Shown: one piece after another, positions 1 to 8,567 of the stretch
Layout of the letters: the number at the start of each line of letters is the position of its first letter
Position numbering within the stretch: position 1 is the first letter of the stretch
NCBI RefSeq assembly: GCF_900130055.1
Contig: NZ_FQXU01000017.1
Span: 1-64,000 of the forward strand
From: Clostridium intestinale DSM 6191
Lineage (GTDB): Bacteria > Bacillota > Clostridia > Clostridiales > Clostridiaceae
Reading direction: 5' to 3'
Length of the DNA stretch: 64,000 nt
The notes under the pieces: generated by a model
The model's input: only the letters and a program-made list of their open reading frames with translations
Database searches by the model: none
What the model was told of the DNA's origin: nothing
Made by a program: the position numbers and the translations under genes

Positions 1-389
1 CACATAGCTACTAGGTTTCCTGGCATTCCTTTATCACAGCTTGCTACAAATAGTCCTCCATCAAAGCCTGTAGCATTTGCATGGATTTCTATCATATCTG
101 CTATTATTTCTCTAGATACTAGTGAATAGTTCATACCGTCATGTCCTTGGGCTTGACCATCACATATATCTGTTGCATAATAGTCTGCTGCCTTTATGTT
201 TAAACTTGTAAGCTCCTCCATAGCCTCATTTACTACTACATCTAAATGAACACTTCCTGGATGACTTTTACCATAGGTACTTTCTACTATTACCTGCATC
301 TTTTCTAAATCTTCTGTAGTCCAGCCCATCCCCCTTTTTAGAGAATCCATTTCTGGAGCTATTTTTCTTACCTTTTGAGAATATAACAT
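1..389 (-). CDS. IlvD/Edd family dehydratase, N-terminal part (runs off window)
   Basis: Reading on the minus strand from the ATG at 389, about 129 codons of an IlvD/Edd-type dehydratase are visible before the window edge. The recognisable parts are the TDICDGQAQGHDGM stretch and the SCDKGMPGN stretch, whose cysteines are iron-sulfur ligands in this family. A ribosome site (AAGGTGAG) overlaps the end of the preceding KDG kinase gene, 10 bases away, so the two are probably one operon. Because the partners are KDG kinase and KDPG aldolase, a sugar-acid (for example gluconate-type) dehydratase yielding 2-keto-3-deoxy-acid is more likely than the branched-chain enzyme IlvD. That assignment is inference from context. 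The C-terminus is outside the window. Confidence 0.85.
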   Translation of the reverse strand, partial: MLYSQKVRKIAPEMDSLKRGMGWTTEDLEKMQVIVESTYGKSHPGSVHLDVVVNEAMEELTSLNIKAADYYATDICDGQAQGHDGMNYSLVSREIIADMIEIHANATGFDGGLFVASCDKGMPGNLVAM

Positions 390-399
390 AGTTCTCACC

Positions 400-1404
400 T
401 TACCTCTCTATAGAATTTTTTTCTCCTATTATCTTTTCTACATCCTTTGGATTTACTAGCATACTATCCCCTTTAATAGTGCATTTTAAAGTTGCAGCTG
501 CTACTCCAAAGTCTATGGCTTCTTTTAAGCTTTTTTCTTTCATAATTGAGTAGATTACTCCTGATACAAATGCATCTCCACTTCCTACTCTTTCAACCAT
601 TTTAGTTGTAAGTTTAACTGATTCTGCTTTTCCTTCCTCGCCTAAGGCGTAAGCGTAGTAGGTGTTATTATCTTCTTTATCGTTTTCTCTTTCTGTGTGG
701 AAGATATACTTAAAACCAAACTCTTCTTTAAGTTCTCTCATCCTTTTAAATATATCTTCCTTTGTAGAATTTTCTCTATCAAACATGGTTACATCTTTAT
801 CATCTACCATTATTGGTTCTATTCCAAAACATATATCTGCAAAAGGAGCTAATTCAGTTGCATAGTTTTTAGCTTCCATAAAGGTTGCCATCTTGCTTCT
901 AAAGTTTAAGTCCATGCTTATAAATATGTTTCTTCTTTTAGCTTCCTTTACTACTTCTTTTACTATTTCTCTAGAGTTTTCTCCAACTGCTAGGGTTATT
1001 CCACTAAAGTGAAGCCAGGTTACTCCTTCTAGTACTTTGTTTATATCTATATCTTCTATAGATAACTCTGAAAAACTGCTGTGTTTTCTATCGTATATAA
1101 CACTACTGTTTCTAACTCCAGAGCTTCTTTCTAAGAAGTAGTAGCCTATCTTTTCTCCCTTAGTTAGAATGTTCTTTATGTCTACTCCAACTCCTCTAAA
1201 ATGTCTTTTTATATTCTTAGCTATATCATTATCTGGAAGAGCTGATAGGATAGAAGTTTCAACATCCCAAGCTGAAAGTATTGAGGATATATTGGCTTCT
1301 GACCCACCATAAAAACATTCAAATTCGTTAGAGTTTCCATATACATCAAAGTTTTTTGGAGTAAATCTTATAAGTATTTCACCTATTGAAAGAATTTTTC
1401 CCAT
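400..1404 (-). CDS. kdgK: 2-keto-3-deoxygluconate kinase (PfkB family)
   Basis: Carbohydrate kinase of the PfkB/ribokinase family, 334 residues, normal length. An N-terminal GGSEANI signature lies near residue 33. The C-terminal anion-hole/catalytic motif GSGDAF starts at residue 274, with the probable catalytic Asp at 277. KDG kinase phosphorylates 2-keto-3-deoxygluconate to KDPG, the substrate of the aldolase encoded immediately upstream; only one base separates the two genes. With the dehydratase downstream this makes a complete route from a sugar acid to pyruvate plus glyceraldehyde-3-phosphate. The PfkB family is certain; the KDG specificity rests mainly on the gene neighbourhood. Confidence 0.88.
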   Translation of the reverse strand: MGKILSIGEILIRFTPKNFDVYGNSNEFECFYGGSEANISSILSAWDVETSILSALPDNDIAKNIKRHFRGVGVDIKNILTKGEKIGYYFLERSSGVRNSSVIYDRKHSSFSELSIEDIDINKVLEGVTWLHFSGITLAVGENSREIVKEVVKEAKRRNIFISMDLNFRSKMATFMEAKNYATELAPFADICFGIEPIMVDDKDVTMFDRENSTKEDIFKRMRELKEEFGFKYIFHTERENDKEDNNTYYAYALGEEGKAESVKLTTKMVERVGSGDAFVSGVIYSIMKEKSLKEAIDFGVAAATLKCTIKGDSMLVNPKDVEKIIGEKNSIER

Positions 1405-1405
1405 G

Positions 1406-2020
1406 TTATTTCCCTACCTTCTCCATAAATCTTCTTGCATTTTCGGCTATTTTAGTTCTGTCACTATTAGTCCCAGAAGTTAATATACTTCCTATTCCTA
1501 CTGAATCTGCTCCGCTATTTAGCCATTCATTTAGGTTCTCAAGGTTAACTCCACCTGTTACCATTATCTTAACATTTTTAATTGGTGCTTTTATTGCCTT
1601 TATGTAACTTGGGCCTAAAGCTTCCCCAGGAAATAATTTAATAACCTTAACCCCTGAGTTTAGGGCATTTACTATTTCTGTTGGTGTGAAACAACCGGGG
1701 ATATATTCTACATTTTTTTCTGTACAGTATTCGCTTATAAGTTCGTCAAAATTTGGTCCTACTATAAATTCTGAACCTGCCTTTATAGCTTCTCTAGCTG
1801 TGTCTACATTTAAAACGCTTCCTGCACCTATAACTACATCTTTGTATTTTCCAACTAAACTTTTTATGATTTCTGATGCATCTTTGTTTGTGTAAGTTAC
1901 TTCTATAAGTTTTATGCCACCTTCTATTGCTCCCTCTATTATGTTTAATGCTTCTTCCTTGTCGTTTCCTCTTATTACTGCAACTATTTTGTTCTCCATT
2001 ATGTTTTCAACTATGCTCAT
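1406..2020 (-). CDS. eda: KDPG/KHG aldolase
   Basis: Class I aldolase of the 2-keto-3-deoxy-6-phosphogluconate family, 204 residues. It cleaves KDPG to pyruvate and glyceraldehyde-3-phosphate. Visible signatures are the catalytic glutamate in LIEVTYT (Glu40), the glycine-rich IGAGSV, the PGCFTPTE segment and the Schiff-base lysine in KLFPGE (Lys128). The start has a strong ribosome site (AGGAGG). It is the first gene of the eda-kdgK-dehydratase group and is preceded by a long leader with strong folding potential (2081-2187), suggesting control at RNA level or at least its own transcript start. Assignment to the family is secure. Confidence 0.93.
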   Translation of the reverse strand: MSIVENIMENKIVAVIRGNDKEEALNIIEGAIEGGIKLIEVTYTNKDASEIIKSLVGKYKDVVIGAGSVLNVDTAREAIKAGSEFIVGPNFDELISEYCTEKNVEYIPGCFTPTEIVNALNSGVKVIKLFPGEALGPSYIKAIKAPIKNVKIMVTGGVNLENLNEWLNSGADSVGIGSILTSGTNSDRTKIAENARRFMEKVGK

Positions 2021-2080
2021 TTAAAACTCCTCCTAAAGGAACAAGCCCCACCTTAAGTGAAGCTTATTCTTTTTCTTTTA

Positions 2081-2187
2081 TTATCTGATGTCTAGCCACT
2101 GTAACACGCCCGTAGGTAGTTAACAGTGACACGACCCTAGATAAGTTCAACTAAGATTCAGATAGGGCTCAAACCCTTATCTGAATC
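2081..2187 (-). promoter_or_regulatory. Candidate structured RNA leader upstream of eda
   Basis: Between the EIIA gene and eda the minus strand can form two nested elements. The first is a hairpin at 2155-2187 with arms of 13-14 bases (one bulged T, loop TTTGAG). The second is a three-tier stem: outer TTATCT/AGATAA (2139-2144 with 2081-2086), middle CTAG/CTAG (2137-2140 with 2092-2095) and inner CACTGT/ACAGTG (2123-2128 with 2097-2102). Neither is followed by a U-run, so they are not plain terminators. The region is less AT-rich than other intergenic DNA here. No known riboswitch consensus was recognised. Function is unknown; the structure is predicted by eye only. Confidence 0.5.
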
Positions 2188-2202
2188 AAGTTTCACTTTA
2201 TA

Positions 2203-2688
2203 TCATTTTATTTCCAATAAAATACTTTCACTTGCTTTCATAGTTTCCCCAACATGGTATTTTTTTATTTCATGACCGTTAGGTTCTGCAAGTATTAGCA
2301 TTATTGTGTCATCTAAGTTTTCTCTTTTAAGAACTTCTCTATCAAAGCTTAAAAGTAAGTCGCCTTTTTTAACTTGTTGGCTTTCTTTGCAGTGAATACT
2401 AAAACCTTCACCCTTTAGGTTTACTGTGTCTATTCCTACATGTATAAGTAACTCAATTGACTCTTTTGTTCTAAGTCCTATTGCATGTTTACTTTCCATC
2501 ATGATTGTAACTACTTCTGAGTCACAAGGAGCATATACTTTAGTGTCACTTGGTTTTATTGCGATTCCATCTCCCATCATCTTTTGAGAAAAGACTTCAT
2601 CATTAACCTTACTTAAGTCTAGGCTTTCCCCATCACAAAAAGCATACATTATATTTTCATTCTTCTTTTTGAATAAATTCTTAAACAT
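2203..2688 (-). CDS. PTS glucose-type EIIA component
   Basis: Soluble phosphotransferase EIIA of the glucose (Crr) type, 161 residues. It accepts phosphate from HPr and passes it to the EIIB domain. The two conserved histidines are visible: His68 in SKHAIGL and the phosphorylated His83 in LIHVGIDTV. It is the third gene of the alpha-glucoside PTS operon, 13 bases after the GH4 hydrolase, and supplies the IIA function missing from the EIICB protein encoded at the head of the operon. Length and motifs are typical for the family. Confidence 0.92.
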   Translation of the reverse strand: MFKNLFKKKNENIMYAFCDGESLDLSKVNDEVFSQKMMGDGIAIKPSDTKVYAPCDSEVVTIMMESKHAIGLRTKESIELLIHVGIDTVNLKGEGFSIHCKESQQVKKGDLLLSFDREVLKRENLDDTIMLILAEPNGHEIKKYHVGETMKASESILLEIK

Positions 2689-2701
2689 ATCTTTGCACCT
2701 T

Positions 2702-4030
2702 CTATTTAAGTTCTGGCCAGTAGCCTTTGTTTGCTTCTATCATATCGTCTAAGATCTGTTTAGCTACAAAAGCAGATGGAACTGGTTTATTCATAGTGAA
2801 TGCCATAAGAGCTTTTTCATAAGAATTTTCTACAGCAGCCTCTACAACTAACCTTTCACAGGCTTCTTGCTGCTCAATGAGTCCTTTATAGAAAGTTGGG
2901 ATTTCTCCTACTCTTATTGGTTCTGGACCATCCTTAGTTATATATGCTGGTACTTCTACCATTGCATCATCTGGTACATTTTTAACTGCACCATTGTTTT
3001 CTACCATAACTAAATGTCTCTTTCTTAAATCGAAAGCTAAACTCATAGCTACTTCAACAATAAACTCACCATGAACTCCTGTGAAGAATTGTGAAAGATC
3101 TATCTCTCCAGTAGCATTGTATTCATCTACTGCATCAAATATTTTCTTTTCTCTTCCTTCCATAACCTCGTTAGCTCTTGTGTGATTCTTATCTGCATCT
3201 TTAACTATACTGTCGCTTAATAGATAATATTGCATATAAGTATTAGGAAGATATTTAGGGAACATTCTTGCTATATATTTAGCATTATCGAATGTATGAA
3301 GCCATGATGCATCATTGTGTCTAACTTCACTTCTAGAGTCTGGTGGAATATATCCATGTTCTCTTACATAAGCTTTTAATTCTTCTGTTTTATCTTCACC
3401 TTTTACTCTTATTTTAGTAAACCAACCGAAGTGATTTAATCCAAAGTAATCTGCTTCTATATCATGTCTGTCGCAATCTAAAATATTAGCCATATTTCTC
3501 ATGATAGCTACTGGCATATCACATATATTAAGAATTCTTGCATTTGGTCTTAATTTGTGCATAGCTTTTGCAACTATTGCTGCTGGATTTGAGTAGTTTA
3601 CAATCCAGTAGTTAGGACTTGCATATTTTTCACAGAAATCTATCATTTCAACCATTGGATATATAGTTCTTAAACCATATGCTAATCCTCCTGGTCCACA
3701 GGTTTCCTGTCCAACTACATCATATTTTAGTGGAATCTTTTCATCTGCTTCTCTTAATTTATATAAACCTACACGCATTTGAGCAAATACAAAGTCTGCA
3801 TCCTTAAACCCTTCTTCTGGATTAGTAGTAAATATAAGTTTTACTTCTGGATCAAACATCTCAACAACTTTTTTTACTATTACACCTACCTTGTTTTGAC
3901 GTTCCTCATTTATATCGTATAATCTAAGTTCAGATATTTTAAATTCGTCTTTTCTTGAAAGTAAACTTTTTACGATACCTGGTGTATATGTGCTTCCGCC
4001 GCCTACAATTACTAGTTTGAATGTTTTCAT
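2702..4030 (-). CDS. glvA: 6-phospho-alpha-glucosidase (GH4)
   Basis: Glycoside hydrolase family 4 enzyme, 442 residues, requiring NAD and a divalent metal. It hydrolyses phosphorylated alpha-glucosides such as maltose-6-phosphate delivered by the PTS. The N-terminus has the dinucleotide-binding glycine motif (VIVGGGSTYTPG). The metal-site signature CDMP is at residues 170-173 and the second metal ligand is His200 in GLNHFGWF. In GH4 proteins CDMP marks alpha-glucosidases, as distinct from the CNVP of beta-glucosidases. It lies between the EIICB and EIIA genes with short spacers, which fits uptake and cleavage in one operon. Exact substrate is inferred. Confidence 0.93.
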   Translation of the reverse strand: MKTFKLVIVGGGSTYTPGIVKSLLSRKDEFKISELRLYDINEERQNKVGVIVKKVVEMFDPEVKLIFTTNPEEGFKDADFVFAQMRVGLYKLREADEKIPLKYDVVGQETCGPGGLAYGLRTIYPMVEMIDFCEKYASPNYWIVNYSNPAAIVAKAMHKLRPNARILNICDMPVAIMRNMANILDCDRHDIEADYFGLNHFGWFTKIRVKGEDKTEELKAYVREHGYIPPDSRSEVRHNDASWLHTFDNAKYIARMFPKYLPNTYMQYYLLSDSIVKDADKNHTRANEVMEGREKKIFDAVDEYNATGEIDLSQFFTGVHGEFIVEVAMSLAFDLRKRHLVMVENNGAVKNVPDDAMVEVPAYITKDGPEPIRVGEIPTFYKGLIEQQEACERLVVEAAVENSYEKALMAFTMNKPVPSAFVAKQILDDMIEANKGYWPELK

Positions 4031-4050
4031 TTCAACTTCCTCCTAAATTC

Positions 4051-5640
4051 TTATTCTTTTATTTCTAATGCCTCATCAACAATTGTTCTAATTTTATTTA
4101 TTGTAAGACCGTAGACTACTTGAATGTTATTTCCTTTTCTTACAACTCCAGATGCTCCTGTAGTTTTTAAAGTTTTTTCATCTATTAAACTGTTATCAAC
4201 AACTTCAACTCTTAATCTTGAAAAACAATTCTCAACAGTCAATATGTTTTCTTTTCCACCTAAAGCTTTTATTATTGTAAGAGCTTTTTCTCTATCTGCC
4301 TTAACCTCATCTTGAACTACTGCTGATTTCATTTGATTTTTTACTGCTGCTGCATTTTCATTTAAATCTATAATATCGTCAGAATCATCTTCTCTACCTG
4401 GGGTTTTTAGATTCATTTTTTCAATCATGAACTTGAACACAAAGAATATTACAGCTATCTCAACAAGTCCTATTAATACATACATAGGCCAATGTGTTTT
4501 ACCTACTCCTGCAGGCAAGTTTATAACTAAGAAATCCAAAATACCATTTGTTGCACAAACCCTTACATTAAATATATAGACAAACATTTGAAATAATCCA
4601 TCAATAACTGAGTATACAAACCATAATAATGGTGCTGCAAATATAAATGTAAATTCAAGTGGTTCTGTAATACCAGCTATTACAGCTGTTAAAGTTGATG
4701 GAATTAATTGAGCTTTTAAGTTGCTACGTTTAACTTTCTTAGCTGTAAAGTAGAATGCTAAAGCTACTCCAATAACTCCAAAAGTTTTAACTAAACCATA
4801 AGTTAAAAATCTTGCTGAATCAGGCATCATAGTTATTGTTGGATCATTAAGTAATGCTAAGAATACTGGTTTTGCGCCTATTACATTTTCACCATTTATT
4901 ATCATCTGATCTCCCACTGCTGAATAAAGGAATGGTGACCAAATTAGATGATGTAGTCCTGTTGGAACTAAAAATCTATTTAAGAATCCGTATACAAATA
5001 CACCTAAAGCTCCTGCTGAACTCATAAATCCTGTTAAAGCAGTTATTCCATTTGCAATAGTTGGCCAAACATAAGTAGCCAAAATACTAAACACCGCAAT
5101 TACTGGAATCATTACAACGAATACAAGTTTGCTGTTACCATAAGGAGCCATAGCCCCTTTAAATTCTTTACTTCCATACTTGTTGTGAACTACTGCAACA
5201 AGTACACCTAAAATCATTCCTAAAAAAACACCCATATCGGTTACATGGAAACCAAGCTGAATAGTTTGACCTGTTCCATATAAAGCACCTGCTGTATCTC
5301 CTTTGATTATCTTTCCTGATAACTCTAACCATCTACTATTTGCACCTAAAAATAATATATAAGACATAAGAGCTACAAAAGCAGCTTCTGCTTTCTTCTT
5401 TTTAGCCATTCCCATAGCTATTCCTACACAGAATAGAATACTTAAGTTCCCCATAATAGGATTTAGCATTCCATTAAAGAATTTTCCTATTGTCCAAATT
5501 ACTCCCTTTTCAGTAACAAAGGTTGTATTAGTAAAAACAGCAGTTAATGCGATAGACATTCCTACTATTGGTAAAAATAAGACCGGGCCAATCATAGCTT
5601 TGGCAAACTTTTGCATACTGTTAAGAATCTTATCCTTCAT
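4051..5640 (-). CDS. PTS alpha-glucoside-specific EIICB transporter
   Basis: Membrane permease of the phosphotransferase system, 529 residues, in IIC-IIB order. The N-terminal EIIC part (about residues 1-400) is strongly hydrophobic with a NGITEPLEF-like loop (here AGITEPLEF). The C-terminal EIIB domain carries the phosphorylated cysteine in VENCFSRLR (Cys472). No IIA domain is fused; a separate IIA gene is two genes downstream. It imports and phosphorylates alpha-glucosides, probably maltose-like, given the partner GH4 hydrolase. It is the first gene of the operon and follows a good promoter (5699-5727) and tandem palindromic sites. Confidence 0.92.
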   Translation of the reverse strand: MKDKILNSMQKFAKAMIGPVLFLPIVGMSIALTAVFTNTTFVTEKGVIWTIGKFFNGMLNPIMGNLSILFCVGIAMGMAKKKKAEAAFVALMSYILFLGANSRWLELSGKIIKGDTAGALYGTGQTIQLGFHVTDMGVFLGMILGVLVAVVHNKYGSKEFKGAMAPYGNSKLVFVVMIPVIAVFSILATYVWPTIANGITALTGFMSSAGALGVFVYGFLNRFLVPTGLHHLIWSPFLYSAVGDQMIINGENVIGAKPVFLALLNDPTITMMPDSARFLTYGLVKTFGVIGVALAFYFTAKKVKRSNLKAQLIPSTLTAVIAGITEPLEFTFIFAAPLLWFVYSVIDGLFQMFVYIFNVRVCATNGILDFLVINLPAGVGKTHWPMYVLIGLVEIAVIFFVFKFMIEKMNLKTPGREDDSDDIIDLNENAAAVKNQMKSAVVQDEVKADREKALTIIKALGGKENILTVENCFSRLRVEVVDNSLIDEKTLKTTGASGVVRKGNNIQVVYGLTINKIRTIVDEALEIKE

Positions 5641-5698
5641 TTAAATCTTCTCCTCTATCTACTTATTAAGTTTTATCTCTGGTAATTACCTTGAACCT

Positions 5699-5727
5699 AG
5701 AATAACATTATTAAATCTGCTTGTTAA
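5699..5727 (-). promoter_or_regulatory. Promoter of the alpha-glucoside PTS operon
   Basis: On the minus strand, -35 TTAACA (5722-5727) and -10 TATTCT (5699-5704) are separated by 17 bases, upstream of the EIICB start at 5640. Both hexamers are imperfect, which suits a promoter that needs an activator. Confidence 0.55.
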
Positions 5728-5744
5728 TAGTTTTCACCCTTTCA

Positions 5745-5777
5745 GTAACATGTTGACCAAAAAGTAAACATGTTTAC
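5745..5777 (-). promoter_or_regulatory. Tandem palindromic operators for the RpiR/GlvR-type regulator
   Basis: A perfect 14-base palindrome GTAAACATGTTTAC lies at 5764-5777. A weaker copy with the same AACATGTT core lies at 5745-5757. Their centres are 20 bases apart, that is two helical turns, placing both on one face of the DNA. Both lie just upstream of the -35 box of the EIICB promoter, the position expected for an activator. The adjacent RpiR-family gene is the obvious candidate ligand. Confidence 0.6.
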
Positions 5778-5788
5778 CTTTTCAAATC

Positions 5789-5829
5789 AAAATAGCCATC
5801 TAAGAAAATCCTTCTTAAACGGCTATTTT
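5789..5829 (-). terminator. Terminator of the RpiR-family gene
   Basis: Inverted repeat with arms AAAATAGCC / GGCTATTTT just after the stop codon of the regulator on the minus strand. It insulates the regulator from the PTS promoter. Confidence 0.7.
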
Positions 5830-5836
5830 ACAAACT

Positions 5837-6562
5837 TTATATATTTTTCATTACTTTATCTAATAGATATTCTATTATTATCATTACCCTAGCATAAAAA
5901 TAATTTGCAGTAATATTTCTATCATCTAATTGTTTATCATCTAAGATTGAAAAATGGAGAGTTGATTTTTTTGCCATATAATCCATAGGGCTTCCTGTAA
6001 AAGTAATTACCTCTAGACTATTATTAACTGCATAATCTATAACCTTTGTTACACTTTCTGTTTCACCACTTTTAGATATGCCTATAACTAATGAAGCACC
6101 TATCTGATTACTGTCGTATACTCCATATGAGTTAGTTTTAATACATTTAAATCCTAAAACCAAAAGCTTTCTCCAAAAAAATTCTGCAATAGGATCTGAA
6201 AAACCAGTAGCTGTTATAAGAATTATATTATCTCTATTTTTCACAAGCATATTTATAAAACTATCTATATTTTCCTTCTCAATCTCATCTATGAAACTGG
6301 TAATATCTGAAGTTCTATCTTGATTCTTTTTTTGATTTTTAATAATGAAATTAAGTCTATACACCATATCAGTGTATCCTGTATAGCCTAATTTCTTCGA
6401 GAGCTTAATTATGGTTGCAGTAGAAGTATAATTAATATTTGCAACTTCCCTTACTCCCATGTTTAATACCTTATCTATATTTTTCAATATATATTCAAGC
6501 AGTTGTCTCTCAACTTCAGTTAACTTATAATTATCAGCAAGCTTATAAATATCAAACTCCAT
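5837..6562 (-). CDS. RpiR-family transcriptional regulator (GlvR-like)
   Basis: Regulator of 241 residues. An N-terminal RpiR helix-turn-helix occupies roughly residues 1-75 (VREVANINYTSTATIIKLSKKLGY is the recognition region) and a SIS sugar-phosphate-binding domain roughly residues 100-230 (motifs ITATGFS and IGISKSGETESV). Such proteins sense phosphorylated sugars. It is transcribed towards the alpha-glucoside PTS operon but separated from it by its own terminator. The tandem palindromes between them are probable binding sites. GlvR of Bacillus, a member of this group, activates a similar operon, and the site position here also suggests activation; this is inference. Good ribosome site (CAGGAGGT) before the ATG. 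Confidence 0.88.
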   Translation of the reverse strand: MEFDIYKLADNYKLTEVERQLLEYILKNIDKVLNMGVREVANINYTSTATIIKLSKKLGYTGYTDMVYRLNFIIKNQKKNQDRTSDITSFIDEIEKENIDSFINMLVKNRDNIILITATGFSDPIAEFFWRKLLVLGFKCIKTNSYGVYDSNQIGASLVIGISKSGETESVTKVIDYAVNNSLEVITFTGSPMDYMAKKSTLHFSILDDKQLDDRNITANYFYARVMIIIEYLLDKVMKNI

Positions 6563-6656
6563 GTACTACCTCCTGTAATTTATGATACTCTTTTTATAAT
6601 ATCACAACTACATTGATAATCTCATAGGTTTTATTAGAATTAGGTGAATTAGATTT

Positions 6657-7574
6657 TTACACTTCATTTACTTTCCCAACTACATCTATATTCTTATCCT
6701 TTTTTTCTAAAATAACTAGTCCTCCTAAAGTCACAATTGTCCCTAAAAGAGATAAAAAAGTTATCTTTTCCCTTAAAATTATGGCTGAAGTCAAGAGAGT
6801 TACTATAGGAACTAGATAGATGTAGACACTTGTCTTAACTACCCCTAACACTTTTACACAATAGTTCCATGTTCCAAAGCATAAAGCTGATGCCCCTATT
6901 CCTAAAAATAGAATATTAATCAAATTATTAATCTCAGAGAATCTATTTAAATTAATTTTGAAGTCATAAATAAACAAAGCAGGTATCATAAATATTATTC
7001 CATAAAAGAAAACCTTTCTCGTAACTAATATAATATTATATTTAAATTCACTTATCTTCTTTATTAAGGTAGAATATACAGCCCAAACAATTGCTGCAAA
7101 AACAGCTAATATGTCACCTATAGGATTTAGCATAAGCACTTTACTACTATTAAAGTTTATTAATAATATTCCTACCATAGCAACTAGAAATCCTTTAAAA
7201 AATCTAGGTTCTAATTTTTCTTTTTTCACGAAAAAGTGTGCAAGTAAAGCTGTAAAGAATGGATTTATAGAAACTATAACCCCAACGTTAGAAGCAAGGG
7301 TATAGGTTAATGCTATGTTCTCTAATAAGAAGTACAAGGTAACTCCAGTTATTCCTGCAAATATAAAATACCACTCTTGTTTTCTATCAAGAAGCTTAAA
7401 CTTTTTAGGATATGCTACTAAGAGAACAAAATATCCTATAATAAATCTAAAAAATAGTATTTCTACAGGGGAAAATTCTTTTAAAAGTACCTTAGTAGAT
7501 ATGAATGTAGTCCCCCAAATTATTATTGTAATAAGAGCAAGTAAATGCCCTCTTGTATTTTCATTTTTTATCAT
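6657..7574 (-). CDS. EamA/DMT-family transporter
   Basis: Integral membrane protein of the drug/metabolite transporter superfamily, about 305 residues with ten predicted membrane segments in two EamA repeats (the first begins LLALITIIIWGTTFISTKVLL). I chose the ATG at 7574 (MIKNEN) rather than the one at 7601 because it is preceded by AAGGAG at correct spacing. The start overlaps the end of the upstream AraC-type gene by 14 bases, indicating translational coupling, so that regulator probably controls it. Substrate is unknown; members export amino acids or other small metabolites. Confidence 0.85.
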   Translation of the reverse strand: MIKNENTRGHLLALITIIIWGTTFISTKVLLKEFSPVEILFFRFIIGYFVLLVAYPKKFKLLDRKQEWYFIFAGITGVTLYFLLENIALTYTLASNVGVIVSINPFFTALLAHFFVKKEKLEPRFFKGFLVAMVGILLINFNSSKVLMLNPIGDILAVFAAIVWAVYSTLIKKISEFKYNIILVTRKVFFYGIIFMIPALFIYDFKINLNRFSEINNLINILFLGIGASALCFGTWNYCVKVLGVVKTSVYIYLVPIVTLLTSAIILREKITFLSLLGTIVTLGGLVILEKKDKNIDVVGKVNEV

Positions 7575-8460
7575 AACTTTCTCCTTCATTATCTTTTTCA
7601 ATAAATATCTTCATATATTGCCTTGGAGTAAGTCCTATAAAATTCTTAAAAAATTTTGAAAAATGACTTTGATCCACAAAGCCTGTCTCCATAGCAGTTT
7701 CGATTATTGATGTTCCACCCTCTAACAATAGTTTAGCTTTGTTTATTCTTATGGTTTCTAAATAACTATAAGGAGAAATTCCTTTTTGTTTAGTAAAAGA
7801 ACGTAGCAGATAGTATTTACTTAATTTAACTAAATCACTTAATTCGTTTAAAGTTATATTCCTCGTATAATTATTTTCTAAGAACTCACAAACCATTTCA
7901 ATTTCACTACTTATATTGTCAAGCTTGAATACAGGTGCTGGTTCTGTAAATTCCTCAATTAATTGCTCTATTAAAAAATAGAAAAGTTCTTCCTTTTTAA
8001 AATCCTTCTCTTCACTAAAAATCATTGAATGAAGCTCCTTTAAGGATGACGATAGTTCACTATGAAATAGAACTGTTTTATTAAAATAAGGAGCATACTC
8101 TTTCCCAGTAATCTCAAAAGCAACTTTTCTCATAACTTCAATTTTGATGTTAATACACCTATAATCAAGGGTTTTATTGTCAATCTGCTCACAGGCATGA
8201 TTGTCTTTTGGGTTAAATACTACTATATCTCCTGGCTCAACTATATATTCTTTATTTTTGCACTCTAAACTTCTCCTACCGCTATCTATAAAACCTATAA
8301 CATAACAATCATGAAAGTGATTCGGAAACTTCTGCATTATACCTTTAAAGTTGTAGGCCTCTATATTAAGTTCTGTATCGTATTTTATGGTTCTTATTTC
8401 ATTTTTCACTTTAAAACTTCCTTTCTCAATTTCATGGTCTAAGTTTATCATAAAAATCAT
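7561..8460 (-). CDS. AraC-family transcriptional regulator
   Basis: Regulator of up to 299 residues. The N-terminal cupin-like sensing domain contains NHFHDCYVIGFIDSG and a PGDIVVFNPKDNHAC segment. The C-terminal pair of AraC helix-turn-helix motifs covers about the last 100 residues (LSDLVKLSKYYLLRSFTKQKGISPY and TGFVDQSHFSKFFKNFIGLTPRQY). The ATG at 8460 has no ribosome site. A GTG at 8409 preceded by AAAGGAAG is a more plausible start and would give 282 residues. It overlaps and probably regulates the downstream DMT transporter. Divergent from the ferredoxin-nitroreductase gene. Confidence 0.85.
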   Translation of the reverse strand: MIFMINLDHEIEKGSFKVKNEIRTIKYDTELNIEAYNFKGIMQKFPNHFHDCYVIGFIDSGRRSLECKNKEYIVEPGDIVVFNPKDNHACEQIDNKTLDYRCINIKIEVMRKVAFEITGKEYAPYFNKTVLFHSELSSSLKELHSMIFSEEKDFKKEELFYFLIEQLIEEFTEPAPVFKLDNISSEIEMVCEFLENNYTRNITLNELSDLVKLSKYYLLRSFTKQKGISPYSYLETIRINKAKLLLEGGTSIIETAMETGFVDQSHFSKFFKNFIGLTPRQYMKIFIEKDNEGESYDKK

Positions 8461-8501
8461 ATGGTTTCTTGTATGATATTGCTTTGTTTCTTCACATTAA
8501 A

Positions 8502-8532
8502 TTGGACACAACTTATATTTTAGTGCTATAAT
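8502..8532 (+). promoter_or_regulatory. Promoter of the ferredoxin-nitroreductase gene
   Basis: TTGGAC (8502-8507) and a perfect TATAAT (8527-8532) with a long 19-base spacer, 36 bases before the start codon. Confidence 0.5.
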
Positions 8533-8567
8533 CATTTTGTTAAAAACCATTAAGAGGAGTGAATTAT

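Noticed and set aside
2081-2144. ZTP (pfl) riboswitch, because of GGGTCGTG
   Set aside because: The rest of the pfl consensus, including the CCGCCTGGGC 3' element, is missing and the gene context does not fit.
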